64,000 nucleotides of DNA from Pseudomonas sp. M47T1 (lineage in GTDB: Bacteria; Pseudomonadota; Gammaproteobacteria; Pseudomonadales; Pseudomonadaceae), in contig NZ_AJWX01000010.1 of assembly GCF_000263855.1 (NCBI RefSeq), forward strand, positions 113,913 to 177,912, read 5' to 3'. Position 1 is the first letter of the stretch, and every line of letters begins with the position of its first letter. Under the pieces are notes generated by a model. It was not told the DNA's origin and did no database searches. It saw only the letters and a list, made by a program, of their open reading frames with translations. The translations under genes and the position numbers were made by a program. Of this stretch, positions 36,143 to 45,595 are shown piece after piece.

Positions 36143-37678
36143 ATGGCCCTGCATGCTGTCGCCCACCTGGATCAACTCGACGAGCGCCACGCCACCCGCG
36201 TAAAGGCTGGCGAACAGGACGTGGTGTTGCTGCGCGTTGGCGACAACGTGCGCGCCTTTCAGGCTGACTGCCCCCATGCCGGCGCCCCCCTTGACGAAGG
36301 CGCCGTGTGCGAACATCGGCTGATCTGCCCGTGGCACAAGGCAGCCTTTGCCGTGGACGATGGCGAGGTGTGCGAACCCCCTGCCCTGAGCCGACTGACG
36401 CGCTACCCGGCCCATGTGCAAAAGGGTGAGGTGTGGGTGGATGACCAACCGCAACCGGCCCCTGTGCCCACGCCCCGCGAACCGGCACGCAGCCTGGTGA
36501 TTGTTGGTGGTGGCGCCGCAGGGGCCGCAGCCGTCGCCAGGCTGGACAGCAAGGGCTTCGCCGGGCGCCTGGTGTGGGTGGATGCGCAGGAAAGCCCCAG
36601 CTACGACCGCACCGCGCTGAGCAAATTTGTCATCGCCGGCGACATGCCTGCCGAGCAAACACCTGCGCTGCTGGATGAACAGACTCAGGCCAGTCCCAAC
36701 CTGCTGCACCTCCACGCCACGGTGAACCACATTGATGCCAAGGCCAAGGCCATCACCCTCGCGGACGGGCAGCAATTGGCCTACGACGGGGCGCTGGTGG
36801 CCACCGGCGGCATCGCCCAGCGCCCTGATATTCCCGGTGCGCTCCTGCCCGGCACTCATGTGCTGCGCTCGCGCGACCACGCCGCGCAGTTGCTCGACGC
36901 GGCCCGCCAGGCCCGGCGAGTGGTGATCATCGGCAGCAGTTTCATTGCCCTGGAAGCAGCTTCGGCGCTGTGCCAACTGGGCGTGCAGGTGCACGTGGTC
37001 AGCCGCCACGCAGTGCCCATGGCCAAGGTGCTGGGCGATGAGATTGGCCGGGCGCTGCGTGACCTGCACCAGCAGCATGGCGTGGTGTTCCATGCGCCCA
37101 CCGAGCCGGTGGCCGTGGAAGGCGACACCCACGTACAGACCGTGCTGCTGGCCAACGGCGAGCGCCTGGCCACCGACCTGGTGCTGTTCGGTACCGGCGT
37201 GAAGCCTGCCACCGACCTGCTCAAGGGCCTGCCCCTGGCGCAGGACCAATCGCTGCTGGTCGATACACACCTGAGCGCGGCCGAAGGCCTGTGGGCGGCC
37301 GGTGACATGGTCACCTTCCCGTTCAACGGCCAGGCAGTGCGCATCGAGCACTGGCGCGTGGCCCAGCAACAGGCCTGGGTGGCTGTCGACAACCTGCTGG
37401 GGGACGCCCAGGTGTACGCCGACGTGCCGTTCTTCTGGACCTACCACCACAACAAGACCCTCGAGGTACTGGGGCACGCCAGTGACTGGGACCACACCAC
37501 ACTGGAAGGCGACCTGCCACGCTTTCAATTCATTGCCATGCACTGCCGCGCCGACCAGGTCCTGGCAGTCGTGGCCTGCGGCTATTCGCGCGCCATGGCG
37601 GCCCTGGCCCAACGCATGAAGCAGCCGCTTGGCCGCGAGCAGGCGCAGGCCCTGATCCACAGCTGGGACATTGCGTAA
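36143..37678 (+). CDS. Rieske [2Fe-2S]/FAD reductase, AIF-like
   Basis: 511-residue fusion. An N-terminal Rieske domain has CPH (43-45) and CPWH (62-65) cluster ligands. A pyridine-nucleotide disulfide-type reductase follows (SLVIVGGGAAGAAAVARL from about 117; second nucleotide motif VVIIGSSFIALEAASAL; GLWAAGDMVTFP near the C-terminal third). It resembles AIFM3-type and dioxygenase ferredoxin reductases and probably moves electrons from NAD(P)H to a partner oxygenase or acceptor, unknown here. GGAGGA at 36132-36137 fixes ATG 36143. Confidence 0.88.
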   Translation: MALHAVAHLDQLDERHATRVKAGEQDVVLLRVGDNVRAFQADCPHAGAPLDEGAVCEHRLICPWHKAAFAVDDGEVCEPPALSRLTRYPAHVQKGEVWVDDQPQPAPVPTPREPARSLVIVGGGAAGAAAVARLDSKGFAGRLVWVDAQESPSYDRTALSKFVIAGDMPAEQTPALLDEQTQASPNLLHLHATVNHIDAKAKAITLADGQQLAYDGALVATGGIAQRPDIPGALLPGTHVLRSRDHAAQLLDAARQARRVVIIGSSFIALEAASALCQLGVQVHVVSRHAVPMAKVLGDEIGRALRDLHQQHGVVFHAPTEPVAVEGDTHVQTVLLANGERLATDLVLFGTGVKPATDLLKGLPLAQDQSLLVDTHLSAAEGLWAAGDMVTFPFNGQAVRIEHWRVAQQQAWVAVDNLLGDAQVYADVPFFWTYHHNKTLEVLGHASDWDHTTLEGDLPRFQFIAMHCRADQVLAVVACGYSRAMAALAQRMKQPLGREQAQALIHSWDIA

Positions 37679-37723
37679 CCGCTGCCGTCAGGCAACGGTA
37701 ATAACCACAGAAGGAGTTTCATC

Positions 37724-38290
37724 ATGAGCACTCAATTGAACGGCAAACACATCCTTGTCATCACCAGCAACACCGGCATCGAGCGCGACGAGCTGCTCAG
37801 GCCTCTGGAAGCACTGCGCGGCTTTGGTGCCACCCTGGTTCACGGCTCGATCAAGGGCGGCAGCACCCAGACCTTCCAGCACGACACCGAGAAAGACCGC
37901 ACGGTGGAATCGGACGCTACACTGGCCGGGCTCAAGGCAGCGGATTTCGACGCCCTGGTGATTCCCGGCGGCACGGTCAACGCCGATACCCTGCGCCAGG
38001 ACAGTGATGCCCGGCGCCTGATCAAGGAGTTCGTCAGCGCCGGCAAAACCGTGGCGGCGATTTGTCATGGCCCCTGGGCGCTGATCGATGCCGGAGTCAT
38101 TGAAGGCAAGACGCTGACTTCCTACCCCAGCGTGCGCACAGACCTGCTTAACGCCAAGGCCGCAGGCTGGGTGGATGAGGCCGTCAAGCAGTGCCCGGCC
38201 AACGGCTGGACACTGATCACTTCGCGCACGCCCGATGACTTGCCGGCGTTCAACCAGGCCATTGCCCATGCGTTGCAAACGGCTGCATAA
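37724..38290 (+). CDS. DJ-1/PfpI-family protein
   Basis: 188-residue class I glutamine-amidotransferase-like protein with the nucleophile elbow AAICHGPW (Cys114) and the Glu near residue 20. Relatives are stress proteases, glyoxalase III-like or aldehyde-damage repair enzymes. AAGGAG precedes the ATG and the gene lies 45 bp after the Rieske reductase, probably in one transcript, which fits a role in aldehyde stress. Confidence 0.88.
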   Translation: MSTQLNGKHILVITSNTGIERDELLRPLEALRGFGATLVHGSIKGGSTQTFQHDTEKDRTVESDATLAGLKAADFDALVIPGGTVNADTLRQDSDARRLIKEFVSAGKTVAAICHGPWALIDAGVIEGKTLTSYPSVRTDLLNAKAAGWVDEAVKQCPANGWTLITSRTPDDLPAFNQAIAHALQTAA

Positions 38291-38391
38291 GGTCAGCGCT
38301 GCGGTCCCGACCAACGGCTGAGCGTGCCAGTGTTCAACCGCCCACGTGGGAGAGCATGATACGCGTTCCGCCTGTTGCGAGGCCTTGAGCC

Positions 38392-38607
38392 ATGCCGGAC
38401 AGACCACTCAAACTCAGGAACTGGGACCGCGCCTGGCGGCTGCTGGGCGACCACCTGCAGTGCCCCACCTGCGGCCAGTCGCAGCTGGCCAGCAAGGCCT
38501 ATGCGCCCTTCACGCACCTGGCCGGTTGCGCGGCACGCACGGACGTTGACCAATACCCCTGGCTGGACCTGGACGCCATTTTGCGCTCGGTGCTCAAGGA
38601 CGCCTGA
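38392..38607 (+). CDS. Small Cys-rich hypothetical protein, 71 aa
   Basis: 71 residues starting MPDRPLKLRNWDRAWRLLGD. CPTCGQSQ followed by a HLAGC segment gives a CxxC...H...C arrangement that could bind one zinc. Codon use fits a real gene. It lies between the DJ-1 gene and folD on the same strand. No family recognised. Confidence 0.65.
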   Translation: MPDRPLKLRNWDRAWRLLGDHLQCPTCGQSQLASKAYAPFTHLAGCAARTDVDQYPWLDLDAILRSVLKDA

Positions 38608-38686
38608 CGGCGGATGACGTACCATGGGCGACTTTTCCGGGGCGCGCCTGGCGCCCTTTCGCTGCCCAGACAAGGACACGCCCACC

Positions 38687-39568
38687 ATGAACAGCCCCGC
38701 TACCCTGGCCCGCGACATCGACGGCAAGGCCATCGCCGCCACCGTGCTTGGCGAGGTCGCCGAACAGGTACGCGAACTGACCGCGCAGGGCATTCACCCG
38801 GCGCTCGCCGTGGTGCTGGTGGGCGATAACCCGGCCAGCCAGGTGTACGTGCGCAACAAGATCCTGCGGGCGGGCGAAGCGGGTATCGTGTCCATCGAAC
38901 GCCGCCTGCCGAGCACCTGTAGCCAGCAAGAACTGCTCGAAGTGATCGCCATGCTCAATGCCGACCCGGGCGTGCACGGCATCCTGGTGCAACTGCCGGT
39001 ACCGGCGCACATCGACGAAGCGGCCGTGATCCATGCCATCGACCCGGCCAAGGACGTCGACGGCTTTCACCGTGAAAACGTTGGCGGCCTGGTGCAGGGC
39101 CAGGACGTCCTGACGCCCTGCACGCCCAGCGGCTGCATGCGCTTGCTGGAGGAAACCTGCGGCGACCTGAGTGGCAAGCATGCGGTGGTGATCGGCCGTT
39201 CCAACATTGTCGGCAAACCCATGGCAACCTTGTTGCTGCAGGCCCACTGTTCGGTAAGCATTGTCCATTCGCGCAGCGTCGACGCCCCGGCACTGTGCCG
39301 CCTGGCCGATATCGTGGTGGTGGCGGTGGGTAAACCGAAACTAATCGACGCCAGCTGGTTGAAGCCGGGCGCGGTGGTCATCGACGTGGGCATCAACCGC
39401 ATCGACACCCCCCACGGCCCGAAGCTGGTGGGCGACGTGGACTACAACAGCGCGCGCCTGGTGGCCAGCGCCATCACCCCGGTACCCGGCGGCGTGGGCC
39501 CGATGACCATCGCCTACCTGCTGAAAAACACCGTGCTGGCCGCTTCAAAAGCACCGCGCATTGCCTGA
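38687..39568 (+). CDS. folD: Methylene-tetrahydrofolate dehydrogenase/cyclohydrolase
   Basis: 293-residue bifunctional enzyme that converts methylene-THF to formyl-THF. Catalytic Lys58 is in SQVYVRNK with Tyr54; [28 protein letters not shown] and [11 protein letters not shown] are the family signatures. AAGGA sits 12 nt before ATG 38687. Pseudomonads often carry more than one folD; the copy here, close to a formaldehyde-dehydrogenase-type gene, may serve one-carbon oxidation. The second-copy idea cannot be tested from this window. Confidence 0.95.
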   Translation: MNSPATLARDIDGKAIAATVLGEVAEQVRELTAQGIHPALAVVLVGDNPASQVYVRNKILRAGEAGIVSIERRLPSTCSQQELLEVIAMLNADPGVHGILVQLPVPAHIDEAAVIHAIDPAKDVDGFHRENVGGLVQGQDVLTPCTPSGCMRLLEETCGDLSGKHAVVIGRSNIVGKPMATLLLQAHCSVSIVHSRSVDAPALCRLADIVVVAVGKPKLIDASWLKPGAVVIDVGINRIDTPHGPKLVGDVDYNSARLVASAITPVPGGVGPMTIAYLLKNTVLAASKAPRIA

Positions 39569-39731
39569 CGTCGCGTCGCAAGACGCGCCCCCCGCAGCGC
39601 CTACGGTACCGCGTAACCCTGTAGGCGCGGACCGTGTCCGCGAAGGCCATGCCGCGCTCTACCCGATAAACCGCAGCGCCTGCTTCGCGGCCACGGGCCT
39701 ACGTATCAATCTCGCACAAGACGGGGTTGCG
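39569..39731. repeat. REP-like sequences between convergent genes
   Basis: Includes the hairpin GCGGAC-CGT-GTCCGC at 39627-39641 in the context TGTAGGCGCGGACC, a common pseudomonad REP sequence, and an inverse GGCCTAC near 39695-39700. Probably a REP pair; no coding content. Confidence 0.55.
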
Positions 39732-41060
39732 TTATCGGGGGAAAAAGCGGTTGGCGGGGCGTGGCAGGCCGAGGTTGTCACGCAGCGTGCTGCCTTCGTA
39801 TTCGCGGCGCATGATGCCGCGCCCTTGCAGTTCCGGCACCACTTTGTCGACGAAGTCATCCACACCGCCCGGCAGCCACGCAAACATCACGTTGAAGCCA
39901 TCGCTGCCCTCGCGCTCCAGCCATTCCTGCATCTGGTCGGCGATAGTCTGCGCCGTGCCCACGAACGCCAGGCCCGCGTAGCCGCCCAGGCGCAGGGCCA
40001 ACTGGCGCACGGTCAACTGCTCGCGGTCGGCGATGGCCAGCACCCGTTCCCGGCTGCTTTGGCTGTCATTGGTCTGCGGGATCGGTGGCAGGTAGCCGTC
40101 CGGGTCGAAGCGCGAGGCATCGGTGCCCAGGGCGATGGACAGCGAGGCAATGGCGCTCTGGTAATGTACCAGGCTATCTAGCCGGGCGCGGATGTCACGG
40201 GCCTGCTGCAACGTGTCGCCCACCACCACGAAGGCTGCTGGTAGAATTTTCACGTGATCGCGCTCGCGGCCCAGCGGCGCCAGCCGCGCTTTCACGTCGG
40301 CATAAAAGGCTCGGCCTTCCTCCAGGGTGGCAGGCGCGGCGAAAATGACTTCCGCCGTCTCGGCCGCCAGCTGCCGGCCCGGCTCCGAAGACCCTGCCTG
40401 CACAATCACCGGCCACCCCTGCACCGGCCGGGCGATGTGCAGCGGGCCGCGCACCGACAAGTGCTCGCCCTTGTGGTTGAGGGTGTGCAGCTTGGCGGGG
40501 TCGAAAAACTCTCCGCTGCGCACGTCACGCACAAAAGCGTCGTCAGCCCAGCTGTCCCACAACCCGGTGACCACGTCGTAAAACTCGCGCGCACGGGCGT
40601 AGCGCTGGTCGTGGTCCAGGTGCTGCTCCAGGCCGAAGTTCAGGGCCGCGTCCGGGTTTGACGTGGTGACAATATTCCAGCCGGCACGGCCGTTGCTCAG
40701 ATGGTCCAGGGAAGCAAAGCGCCGGGCGATATGGAATGGCTCGTCGAAGCTGGTGGACGCGGTGGCCACCAGCCCCAGGTGTTCGGTGGCCTGGCTCAAG
40801 GCGGACAGCAGGGTAAAAGGCTCGAACGAGGTGGCCGTATGGCTGCGTTTCAGCGCGTCCAACGGCATGTTCAGCAAGGCCAGATGGTCGGCCATGAAAA
40901 AGGCGTCGAACTTGCCCCGCTCCAGGGTCTGGGCCAGGCGCTTGAGGTGCTGGAAATTGAAGTTGGCGTCCGGCCAGGCGCCCGGGTAACGCCAGGCGCC
41001 AGTGTGGATGCTGACGGGGCGCATGAAAGCGCCCAGTTTGAGTTGTCGCGCGGTGCTCAT
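39732..41060 (-). CDS. LLM-class flavin monooxygenase, NtaA/SnaA/DszA family
   Basis: 442-residue FMNH2-dependent monooxygenase: NGRAGWNIVTTSNPDAALNF, YARAREFYDVVTGLWDSWAD, FFDPAKLHTLNHKGEHLSV and C-terminal YEGSTLRDNLGLPRPANRF. It resembles the enzyme at 41785-43107 more than that at 18699-20018, judged by the shared FKQL/HLKRLA N-terminal half and STLRD-LGL ending. ATG 41060 gives the conserved MSTARQLKLGAF start. It stands alone with no transporter or reductase beside it. Substrate unknown; likely a C-S or C-N compound. Confidence 0.85.
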   Translation of the reverse strand: MSTARQLKLGAFMRPVSIHTGAWRYPGAWPDANFNFQHLKRLAQTLERGKFDAFFMADHLALLNMPLDALKRSHTATSFEPFTLLSALSQATEHLGLVATASTSFDEPFHIARRFASLDHLSNGRAGWNIVTTSNPDAALNFGLEQHLDHDQRYARAREFYDVVTGLWDSWADDAFVRDVRSGEFFDPAKLHTLNHKGEHLSVRGPLHIARPVQGWPVIVQAGSSEPGRQLAAETAEVIFAAPATLEEGRAFYADVKARLAPLGRERDHVKILPAAFVVVGDTLQQARDIRARLDSLVHYQSAIASLSIALGTDASRFDPDGYLPPIPQTNDSQSSRERVLAIADREQLTVRQLALRLGGYAGLAFVGTAQTIADQMQEWLEREGSDGFNVMFAWLPGGVDDFVDKVVPELQGRGIMRREYEGSTLRDNLGLPRPANRFFPR

Positions 41061-41330
41061 GGGCAAGGTTCCCTGTGGCAGTGCAAATAACGCCAGCATC
41101 GGTGGCCAGGGTGGCAGGCGTCCAATAATGGATGGTGCCGGGTTATGCCGTAGGGCTATAAGGCGAGGTGCGAGGTACCGCGTTGCAAAGCCTTCGTCGA
41201 TTGCCTATATGGCCGTCAGGCGTCATCCACGCCACCACCCGCGCAAAGGGCTGCGCCCAGGACATTCACATCATTCCTGTCATTACGACTCCCGACCTTA
41301 AAGCGGACAAGGTATGCACAAGGAGATCGT

Positions 41331-41636
41331 ATGCCCGCTTCTCATCAGGCTTCATCCAACGACGGGCGCATCAACCTGGAACAGCAGCGCAAGCGCGCCA
41401 AGGAACTGCTCAGGCACCTCCGCCAACAGGCCCCCGTTGACGCCGCCGCACCCTCCCTGTCCGATGCCCACTGGCAGGTCGCCAAGGCGCCGGGGTTCAG
41501 CAGTTGGCCCAAGCTCAAGGCCCATGTCGACGCCATCGAGTTTGCCGCGCACCACCCTGATTTCGCCGCCAGCGACGAAGCCGCCACCTGCCATTGGCGC
41601 TGCGGCAACGACATCGCCCAAAACCAACCCCTTTAA
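41331..41636 (+). pseudogene. Truncated DUF1835-type gene (N-terminal remnant)
   Basis: The first ~93 codons match the N-terminus of a Pseudomonas DUF1835-containing protein as I recall it: INLEQQRKRAKELLRHLRQQ, FSSWPKLKAHVDAIEFAAHH and HWRCGNDIA, which starts the DUF1835 domain. The frame then ends within six codons at 41636 and runs into REP-like DNA, so the domain body (about 200 residues) is missing. Probably non-functional. The ribosome site (AAGGAGATCGT) is intact. Confidence 0.6.
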
Positions 41637-41784
41637 CATAACCGTCTCCGCTGCCGAAGGCTGCGAAGGTGCGCAACGCGCGCCCGCGATCAAGACGACA
41701 CCGCTGAAGGTCCTGCGGATCTTTTCGCAGCCTGACGTCAGCGCCTACCTACTTCATACCGGACCGTTGCTGCTGGAGGCTGCT
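41637..41784. repeat. REP-like spacer
   Basis: Contains CCGAAGGCTGCGAAGG and, inverted, CTTTTCGCAGCCTGACG about 60 bp apart, sharing the GGCTGCG core seen at 57466, 53990 and 62830. It may mark the deletion point of the preceding gene. Confidence 0.5.
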
Positions 41785-43107
41785 TCAGGCGTAGCGGTTG
41801 GTCGGCCGTTGCAGGCCCAGGTGGTCGCGCAGGGTGCTGCCGCTGTAGTCGCGCCGAAACAGGCCGCGCCGCTGCAGGATCGGCACAACCCCGTCGACGA
41901 AGTCATCGAGGCCGCGCGGCAGCACCGGCGGCATGATGTTAAAGCCATCACCACCCTGCTCCACAAACCACTGCTCCAGCGTGTCGGCCACCGTCGCAGC
42001 GGTGCCGATGACGGTGTGGTGGCCGCGGGCGCCCGCCACTTTCAGGTACAGCTGGCGGATGCTCAGGTTTTCCCGGCGCGCCAGGTCAATGAACAGCGCC
42101 TGGCGGCTTTGCATGGCGTTGCTGACGGGCAGCTCCGGCAGCGGCCCGTCCAGGTCATACCCGGACAGGTCGAAACCACCGGCCATGCCCGCCAGCAAGC
42201 CCAGCCCAACGCGGGGGTCCAGAGCGTCCTGCAACTGCCCGAACAAGTCATCGGCCTCGCCCTGGCTGCGGCCGATCACCGGCGAAATCCCCGGCATGAT
42301 TTTCAGTGTTTCAGGCCCACGCCCGTATGCCGCCAGCCGGCCTTTGACGTCAGCATAGAACGCCTGGGCGTTGGCCAGCGTCTGCTGCGCGGTGAAAATC
42401 ACTTCGGCGGTGCGCGCGGCCAGGACCTTGCCCGGCTCCGAGGAGCCCGCCTGGATCAACACCGGGTAGCCCTGGGGCGAGCGCGGAATGTTCAGCGGGC
42501 CACGTACCCGGTAATGCTCGCCCCGATGCCCCAGGGTGTGCAGCTTGCCGGGCTGGAAGTACACGCCGCTGGCCTTGTCGCGCAAGAAGGCGTCGTCTTC
42601 GAAACTGTCCCACAGGCCCGTCACCACATCGATGAATTCCTCGGCGCGCTGGTAACGGTCGCCGTGCTCGAAATGCGCTTCGCGGCCGAAGTTCAGTGCC
42701 TCAAGGTCAGTGGCCGAAGTCACCAGGTTCCAACCACTGCGCCCCTGGCTCAGGTGGTCCAGGGAGGCAAACTTGCGCGCCAGCAGGTACGGCTCGTTGT
42801 AGCTGGTGGACACCGTGGACACCAGGCCGATGCGCTGAGTGACGGTGGCCAGGCCGGACAGCAGCACCAGTGGGTCGAACACGTCACCGGCGGTGGTGTA
42901 CTGGCCCAGTTCCGGCGAGCCCATCAGCGCCAGGTTGTCGGCAAAGAATACCGCGTCGAACTTGCCGCGCTCGGCGGTTTTCGCCAGCTGTTTGAAATGC
43001 TCGAAGTCCAGGCCGCCACCGTTCCAGGCGCCGGGGTGGCGCCACGCGGCGACGTGGTGGCCGCTGCCCATGAGAAAAGCGCCCAGGCTCATGTGTGGTG
43101 TGCTCAT
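41785..43107 (-). CDS. LLM-class flavin monooxygenase paired with a TonB receptor
   Basis: 440-residue NtaA/DszA-type FMNH2-dependent monooxygenase: QGRSGWNLVTSATDLEALNF, YQRAEEFIDVVTGLWDSFED, YFQPGKLHTLGHRGEHYRV, and YSGSTLRDHLGLQRPTNRY at the end. ATG 43107 gives MSTPHMSLGAF; upstream open frame runs through the receptor gene and is ignored. It starts 7 bp after the TonB receptor stop, so both are surely co-transcribed and perhaps coupled. Predicted to oxidise the compound imported by the receptor. Confidence 0.88.
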   Translation of the reverse strand: MSTPHMSLGAFLMGSGHHVAAWRHPGAWNGGGLDFEHFKQLAKTAERGKFDAVFFADNLALMGSPELGQYTTAGDVFDPLVLLSGLATVTQRIGLVSTVSTSYNEPYLLARKFASLDHLSQGRSGWNLVTSATDLEALNFGREAHFEHGDRYQRAEEFIDVVTGLWDSFEDDAFLRDKASGVYFQPGKLHTLGHRGEHYRVRGPLNIPRSPQGYPVLIQAGSSEPGKVLAARTAEVIFTAQQTLANAQAFYADVKGRLAAYGRGPETLKIMPGISPVIGRSQGEADDLFGQLQDALDPRVGLGLLAGMAGGFDLSGYDLDGPLPELPVSNAMQSRQALFIDLARRENLSIRQLYLKVAGARGHHTVIGTAATVADTLEQWFVEQGGDGFNIMPPVLPRGLDDFVDGVVPILQRRGLFRRDYSGSTLRDHLGLQRPTNRYA

Positions 43108-43114
43108 GTATGCC

Positions 43115-45466
43115 TCAGAAGTCATAGCGAAGGGTGATGCCAGCCGTGCGCGGCTGGCCCGGGGAAGCGGTGTACAGGCCGTTGGAGGCGCTGCCCACGG
43201 CCAGGTAGTACTCGCGATCGAAAGCGTTCTTGACCCACAACGACGCGTCCACCAGGCCGTCGCCATAGCCCACGCGGGCACCCACCGAGAAGTTGGCCAG
43301 GCCGTAGCCGTCGATCTTCGACAAGGCCGAATTGTCCAGCGTGCCTTCGCTGGCCGAACGGTAGGCGTAGCTGGCCGTGGCGTAGGGTTGGATGCCGTTG
43401 ATGCGCGGCCACTTATACTCGCCGTTGACGTTGCCGATCCAGCGCGAGGCCCCGGCCACGCGCTGGCCGCTGAGGTCGCAGGTGGCCGCGGTGGTATTCT
43501 CGGCGGGGCACGGGGCGTCCTTGAAGGACAGGTAGGTGACGTCGTTGAACGAGCCATTGACGTTCACGGTCAGCCCGCGCACCGGCACGGTGGTGGCCTC
43601 GAACTCCACGCCGCGCGAGCGCACGGTGCCGGCGTTGGTCAACAGTTGGTAGCCGGTGAGCGAGCCAGGCGGCTGGTAATACGTGGTGGCCTGGTAACCG
43701 TTGACGCCGGTCCAGAACAGGTTGGCGTTGAGTTGCAGGCGGTGGTCGAACAGCTGGCTCTTGATGCCCAGTTCGGCATCGTTGGCCCGCTCGGGCCCTA
43801 CCAGCAACGATTCGCCCCCCGCGCTGGGCGCCGAGCCGACGGCCAGGTTGACCCCGCCGGACTTCTCGCCATGGGACAGCGAGGTATAGCCCAGCACGTC
43901 GTCGGTAAACCGGTAGCTCAGGCTGGCCAGCATCGACGGCGCGGCGTTGTGCAGGTGCAGGTTGCCGCTGTCATAAGCGCCCACTTGCCCGGCCCGAATG
44001 GCATTGCCGTCCACCACCCCGGGAATCACCACCGCCGCCCCGCCACCGGTGGGCGCGAAGCGCTGCACGTTGGCGTCTTTCTCTTCGTAGGTACCGCGCA
44101 GCCCGGCGCTGAAGTCCAGGCGCGGGGTCAGGTGCCAGGTGCCCTGGGCAAACAGGGCGTAGCTCTCGGTGTCGACCTTGCCATTGACCTTGCTGTCGAC
44201 GTTGTTCAGCGCATTGAGGTTGGCGCCAATCAGGTCGAGGTCGGCCAGCGGCCCAAAGTGGGTGAAAATGCGGTTGCCCAGGTCCTGCTTGAAGGCGTAG
44301 GCACCCAGCACGTAGTCAAAGTGCTCGCCTTTGGGCGAGGCCAGGCGTATTTCCTGGGAGAACTGCCGGTCGTGCACTTCATAGCCGAAGTCGCGAATCA
44401 CCGGCACGTTCAATTGATCGGCGTCGTTGGCCGGGTTGAAGTGCCAATAGCGGTAGGCGCTGATGGAGGTCAGGGTGTAGCCGCCCGCCAGGTTCCAGTT
44501 GGCTTCCAGGGAACTGGCATTCTGGTGCACGCTGACGTTCTGGCGGCCGTCGATGTTGCTGTGGCCCAGGATCGGGTTGGCCCCCACCAGGGTGGCGCGT
44601 TTCCAGAACAGCGGGCCGGCGCCGTAGATCACGCTGCTGCCACTGCTGGAGTTCTCGGTGTTGTACTCGTTGATCCAGCGCAGGCTGAAATCGTCGTTGG
44701 GCTTGAACAGCAACTGCCCGCGCAGCCCTTCCCGTTCGCCGCCGAGCAAGGTGCGGCTGTCATGCTTGTTGTCCAGGTAGCCGTCGTCGCGGGTGCGGTA
44801 GAACGACAGGCGCCCGGCCAGGGTGTCGGTCAGCGGCCCGGAGACCGTGCCCTTGCCCTGGAAATAGCCGTCCTGACCACCCGACACTTCCAGGCTGCGC
44901 TCGGGCGTGAAGGTCGGCCCGCGGGTGGTGATGTTCAGCACGCCGGCCGTGGTGTTTTTGCCAAACAGCGTACCCTGAGGCCCGCGCAGCAGTTCGATCT
45001 GGTCCACGTCGAGCATGTCAAAGGCGGCCATGCCCGGGCGCCCCAGGTACACGTTGTCCAGGTAGATGCCCGCGCTGCCTTCCAGGCCGTCACTGGCCGG
45101 GTTGTTGCCAATGCCGCGCACCGCGAAGCTCGACACCCGCGCATGCACGTAGGCCACGTTGACGCTGGGCAGTGCCTGTTGCAGGTCCTGAATTTTGTAC
45201 ACGCGCTGGGTTTCCAGGTTATCGCCACTCAGGGTGGTGATGGGCGTGGGCACGTCCTGGGAGGCTTCGGCGCGCCGCCGGGCGGTGACGGTCACCGGCG
45301 CCAGGCGTGGGCTGCTGCTGTCAGCCTGGGCTTCGCTGGATGCCGGGGCGCTGTCATCGGCAGCGTTACTGGCGGTGGCCCACAAGCCACTTGGCAACGC
45401 CATGGCCAATGACAGACTGAGGGGTTTGAGGCGGTGGGCCGTGGTGGCCGCGTAGCGTGACAGCAT
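43115..45466 (-). CDS. TonB-dependent outer-membrane receptor
   Basis: 783 residues. Signal peptide to about ATASNA-ADDS, TonB-box-like APVTVTARR near residue 57, plug domain about 70-185 (VRGIGNNPASDGLEGSAGIY, VDQIELLRGPQGTLFGKNTT), then a 22-strand-type barrel ending in the expected aromatic residue (LRYDF). The plug style is that of carbon/sulfur-compound receptors (CirA-like group), with no siderophore genes nearby. ATG 45466 is used; a TTG two codons upstream is less likely. It probably brings the substrate of the coupled monooxygenase through the outer membrane. Confidence 0.9.
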   Translation of the reverse strand: MLSRYAATTAHRLKPLSLSLAMALPSGLWATASNAADDSAPASSEAQADSSSPRLAPVTVTARRRAEASQDVPTPITTLSGDNLETQRVYKIQDLQQALPSVNVAYVHARVSSFAVRGIGNNPASDGLEGSAGIYLDNVYLGRPGMAAFDMLDVDQIELLRGPQGTLFGKNTTAGVLNITTRGPTFTPERSLEVSGGQDGYFQGKGTVSGPLTDTLAGRLSFYRTRDDGYLDNKHDSRTLLGGEREGLRGQLLFKPNDDFSLRWINEYNTENSSSGSSVIYGAGPLFWKRATLVGANPILGHSNIDGRQNVSVHQNASSLEANWNLAGGYTLTSISAYRYWHFNPANDADQLNVPVIRDFGYEVHDRQFSQEIRLASPKGEHFDYVLGAYAFKQDLGNRIFTHFGPLADLDLIGANLNALNNVDSKVNGKVDTESYALFAQGTWHLTPRLDFSAGLRGTYEEKDANVQRFAPTGGGAAVVIPGVVDGNAIRAGQVGAYDSGNLHLHNAAPSMLASLSYRFTDDVLGYTSLSHGEKSGGVNLAVGSAPSAGGESLLVGPERANDAELGIKSQLFDHRLQLNANLFWTGVNGYQATTYYQPPGSLTGYQLLTNAGTVRSRGVEFEATTVPVRGLTVNVNGSFNDVTYLSFKDAPCPAENTTAATCDLSGQRVAGASRWIGNVNGEYKWPRINGIQPYATASYAYRSASEGTLDNSALSKIDGYGLANFSVGARVGYGDGLVDASLWVKNAFDREYYLAVGSASNGLYTASPGQPRTAGITLRYDF

Positions 45467-45595
45467 GGGCAAAGGCTCCTTGGGTTGCGTGCGGCGACAT
45501 GGGCCAATGCACGTTCAGGATGCTCATGCTAGAGGGTGCGAGCGTGGTGAATGGGGCCTGGGCGGACAACCTGTGGTCCGCGCCGGACAGCCTCC

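Noticed and set aside
36101..37660. Open frame of 519 codons on the minus strand
   Set aside because: Antisense shadow of the Rieske/FAD reductase.
42839..45412. Open frame of 857 codons on the plus strand
   Set aside because: It lies opposite the TonB receptor and monooxygenase, is rich in Gly/Ala/His/Arg/Gln in the way of G+C-driven shadow frames, and has no domain or ribosome site.
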